The notes under the pieces are model-generated. The model ran no database searches. It worked only from the letters and a program-made list of their open reading frames with translations, and had not been told where the DNA came from. A stretch of DNA of 6,900 nt from Sulfurimonas sp. (lineage in GTDB: Bacteria; Campylobacterota; Campylobacteria; Campylobacterales; Sulfurimonadaceae), in contig JALTUB010000114.1 in assembly GCA_027047745.1 (NCBI GenBank), positions 1-6,900 on the forward strand. The letters are read 5' to 3'. This document shows positions 4,600-6,900 of this stretch, in pieces; within the stretch, counting starts at the first letter, position 1; each line of letters opens with the position of its first letter. Both the position numbers and the translations under genes were made by a program.

Positions 4600-6900
4600 C
4601 TATTTGCTCCAGTGCCTCATCATATTTATATTTGTTTATAAAAAGTAAAATCTTTTTAAATTGCTCTTTTTGTCTGTTTTTTAGTCTATATTTTTCTATC
4701 TCTTTTAGAACTGGAGCGATTTTGTTAGGTCGCTTACTTTTTAGAGCTTTGATCAAAGATGTTTTTAGCAGTGCTTTTTTCTCTTCATCTAACTCCAAGA
4801 GAGAACTACTCTCTTCTTCATGCATTTTCAAGAGTGATATGTCTTGAAGAATATCTTTTATATTTTCTTGTAGATTTTTCAGCAACTCTTCTTTAGAATA
4901 ACTATCTTGAAGAAGTAGCAAATCATGAAGCTTAGTCGCACCAATATTTTTTGCTAAACCTTTCAAGGTATGTAAAGTTCGTTCAAGAGTTGTGTTGTTT
5001 ATATCTTTAAATGATATTGTACTATATTTTGTTCTAAAATCTAACAATATCTTTTCATAAAGTTTTTTATTGTTACCAAGTAAATGTAATGCTTCTTGTG
5101 GGTTTAGAGTTTTAAAGTGATAAAATATATCTTTATCTTGTTGTTCTTCTTGCTTTTTAGATAAAGTAAAAGAGTCACTCTTTTTTGGAATATATTCTAA
5201 AAGAATTTTATAAAGTGCTTTAATATCAATAGGCTTGGTAATATGTGCATTCATGCCATACTCTTTTGTTTTTTGTATATCTTCTACTAAGGCGTTGGCA
5301 CTGAGGGCGATGATAGGAAGTGTTTCATTTTCTTGTCGAATTATTTTTGTAGCTTGATAGCCATTCATGACAGGCATAATTAAGTCCATAAGTATTAGTT
5401 CATAGGAGTTGTTTTTGTACTTTTGTACTCCTTCTTCACCATTGAGTGCAATATCAACTACTATGCCACTTCCATCTAAAAGCCCTTTGACTATCTCATG
5501 ATTTATCTCGTTGTCTTCAACTAAAAGGATTTTACTTCCACTTAGAGATTGTATCTTTTGTTGTAGTTCAGAATAATCATCGTTTTTATAATCGACTTGT
5601 TTTGCATCTTTTAAAAGCTCACCATCCATAAGTTCTTGAAGCTCTATCTCAAAACAAAAACTACTTCCTTTGTCTTTTTTACTCTCAACCCATATCTTTC
5701 CGTTCATGAGAGAAACAATCTCTTTAGAAATACTAAGACCTAAACCAGTTCCTCCATACTTACGAGTTGTACTTCCATCTGCTTGAATAAAAGGTTCAAA
5801 AAGTTTCTCTTTTTGCTCATCTTCGAGACCTATTCCCGTATCTTGCACACAAAACTCTAGGCGATTATGTTTTATCTTTTTGATATTGATGTTTATTTCA
5901 CCCTCTTTGGTAAATTTTACAGCATTGGAGAGTAGATTGACAAGAACTTGGGATAGACGCAGTTTATCTCCTATAAAATGGCGTCCAATATCATCTCCAT
6001 GAAAAAATTTGAGTTGAATATTTTTCTCTTTTACCTGTGTTTCAAACATATTTATGCTCTCATGAAGGAGTTCTAGCATATCAAAAGATGCTTTTTGAAG
6101 TTGCATTTTGCCTGATTCCATTTTGGAAAAATCTAAAATATCATTGATAATATTTAGAAGTGATTTTGCACTCACATCAATCTTTTCTAGGTAGTTTTTC
6201 TGTTTTTTATCAAGTTCTGTTTGCCTTGCCAAATACCCCATACCGATGATACTGTTCATAGGAGTACGAATCTCATGTGACATATTGGCAAGAAATTCTG
6301 ACTTTATTTTTGCTTCATGCTCAGCTTTTTGTTCAGCTTTTTTTCTAATGATTACTTCACTCTCTAGTGCTTTGTTTTGTGTCTCAAGCAAATCCTCTGC
6401 TCTTTGCCTACTGCTTTGCAGAAGAAGAATCCACCATGAAACAATGCTAAGTATAAGTGCTACGATGATAGCATAATGAAAAACTACATCTGCGATAAGC
6501 TCTCTTTTTTCCAAAGAAAGCCCCGTGCCATAAATAGAATACGCCATCCAAGAAGTAATACTCACAAGAAAGATGAGAAAAAAGTTCATAAGAAGAAAGT
6601 CAAAGATTTTCAAAGAAGTTGTTGGTGATATTTTTTTGAAAAAAAGTTTGCTTAATGTTTCTCCAATCTTTTCTCTAAGCCCTTTTTGGGATTTAATTTT
6701 ACAGCTATCATGACACAAAGAGTCAAGAGAACAACATAGTGAGCAGATATATGAGTCGTGAAAAGGACAGAAAGAAAGGTCTTCTTTTTCGTAAGTGTGG
6801 TTGCAGGTCTCACAAACATAATGAGTTCCTGCTTTGAGATTGAGTTCGTTCTCTCTTGCTATATAATACTTTCCACCAGTAAGCCATGCAATAAAAGGAG
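4592..6900 (-). CDS. hybrid sensor histidine kinase with REC and HPt domains and a cysteine-rich segment (5' end outside window)
   Basis: 768 residues are visible; the frame stays open to 6898, so the true start lies beyond the edge. Order in visible numbering: a stretch GGKYYIAR (8-15); a cysteine-rich segment with Cys29, 32, 44, 52, 55, 56, 62 and 66; two transmembrane helices (about 100-124 and 141-160); a coiled coil (about 163-200); HisKA with His208 in NMSHEIRTP; HATPase with the N box (Asn321, Asn325), DTGIGL and GGTGLGLS (382-389); a receiver with Asp505 (LILMDLIMP) and Lys555; an HPt domain with His643 (LHTLKGLAKNIGA); and a helical tail to 768. All relay residues are present, giving a His-Asp-His route to the regulator encoded next. 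The basic residues around the helices put the cysteine segment in the cytoplasm, where it may bind zinc or sense redox state. A TTG at 6718 could be mistaken for a start but lies inside the cysteine segment. The upstream part may be a permease-like membrane domain, as in transporter-fused kinases; that is a guess. Confidence 0.93.
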   Translation of the reverse strand, partial: PFIAWLTGGKYYIARENELNLKAGTHYVCETCNHTYEKEDLSFCPFHDSYICSLCCSLDSLCHDSCKIKSQKGLREKIGETLSKLFFKKISPTTSLKIFDFLLMNFFLIFLVSITSWMAYSIYGTGLSLEKRELIADVVFHYAIIVALILSIVSWWILLLQSSRQRAEDLLETQNKALESEVIIRKKAEQKAEHEAKIKSEFLANMSHEIRTPMNSIIGMGYLARQTELDKKQKNYLEKIDVSAKSLLNIINDILDFSKMESGKMQLQKASFDMLELLHESINMFETQVKEKNIQLKFFHGDDIGRHFIGDKLRLSQVLVNLLSNAVKFTKEGEININIKKIKHNRLEFCVQDTGIGLEDEQKEKLFEPFIQADGSTTRKYGGTGLGLSISKEIVSLMNGKIWVESKKDKGSSFCFEIELQELMDGELLKDAKQVDYKNDDYSELQQKIQSLSGSKILLVEDNEINHEIVKGLLDGSGIVVDIALNGEEGVQKYKNNSYELILMDLIMPVMNGYQATKIIRQENETLPIIALSANALVEDIQKTKEYGMNAHITKPIDIKALYKILLEYIPKKSDSFTLSKKQEEQQDKDIFYHFKTLNPQEALHLLGNNKKLYEKILLDFRTKYSTISFKDINNTTLERTLHTLKGLAKNIGATKLHDLLLLQDSYSKEELLKNLQENIKDILQDISLLKMHEEESSSLLELDEEKKALLKTSLIKALKSKRPNKIAPVLKEIEKYRLKNRQKEQFKKILLFINKYKYDEALEQIDE

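Noticed and set aside
4346..4847. Several plus-strand reading frames opposite the response regulator and kinase genes
   Set aside because: Antisense shadows of well-supported genes; the hydrophobic look comes from reading charged helices backwards.
6246..6476. 76-residue plus-strand reading frame opposite the kinase
   Set aside because: Antisense shadow over the coiled coil and HisKA region.
6716..6718. TTG as start of the histidine kinase
   Set aside because: The frame continues openly to the window edge with a cysteine-rich segment that the TTG would cut in two.
1..6900. CRISPR array, insertion sequence or tRNA gene
   Set aside because: No spaced direct repeats, transposase motifs, or cloverleaf with the T-arm consensus were seen.

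Overview
The window looks like the chromosome of a low-GC Campylobacterota (formerly Epsilonproteobacteria) member, probably from a Sulfurimonas/Sulfurovum/Arcobacter-type lineage. The reasons are the AT-rich code, the L35 and L20 proteins, rpmI-rplT without infC next to them, TATAAT-like -10 boxes without an obvious -35, and the large hybrid kinases. The genus is an inference from overall feel, not from a search.

Layout. Positions 1-82 hold the edge of something I cannot identify, with a relatively GC-rich imperfect hairpin. At 83-274 (-) there is a small two-helix membrane protein. It diverges from a three-gene plus-strand unit at 358-2709: a 64-residue protein of unknown function, a Tat-exported gluconate-2-dehydrogenase-subunit-3-like protein with a possible lipobox, and a GMC-family FAD oxidoreductase. 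The last two overlap by one base. A small helical protein of unknown function (2706-2933, -) overlaps the oxidoreductase gene tail to tail by 4 bases and may be read from a leaderless mRNA. Next come rpmI (3016-3207) and rplT (3313-3672), separated by about 105 nt that can fold into several hairpins and followed by a clear rho-independent terminator. The rest (3721-6900, -) is a signalling operon: a large hybrid histidine kinase with REC and HPt domains, whose 5' part lies beyond the window, and an overlapping response regulator with a GGDEF output domain.

How the genes work together. The subunit 3 / GMC pair resembles the small and large subunits of periplasmic FAD dehydrogenases such as gluconate, fructose and glucose dehydrogenases, where the small subunit carries the Tat signal and brings the signal-less flavoprotein out with it. 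Two things are odd here: the GMC protein appears to lack the usual catalytic His/Asn pair, and no cytochrome subunit is encoded nearby. The kinase has all the sites for a His-Asp-His-Asp relay ending on the neighbouring diguanylate cyclase regulator, so its probable output is cyclic di-GMP.

The points most worth a second look are the divergent GMC unit, the cysteine-rich cytoplasmic segment at the start of the visible kinase (hidden if the gene is started at the TTG at 6718), and the structured rpmI-rplT spacer.
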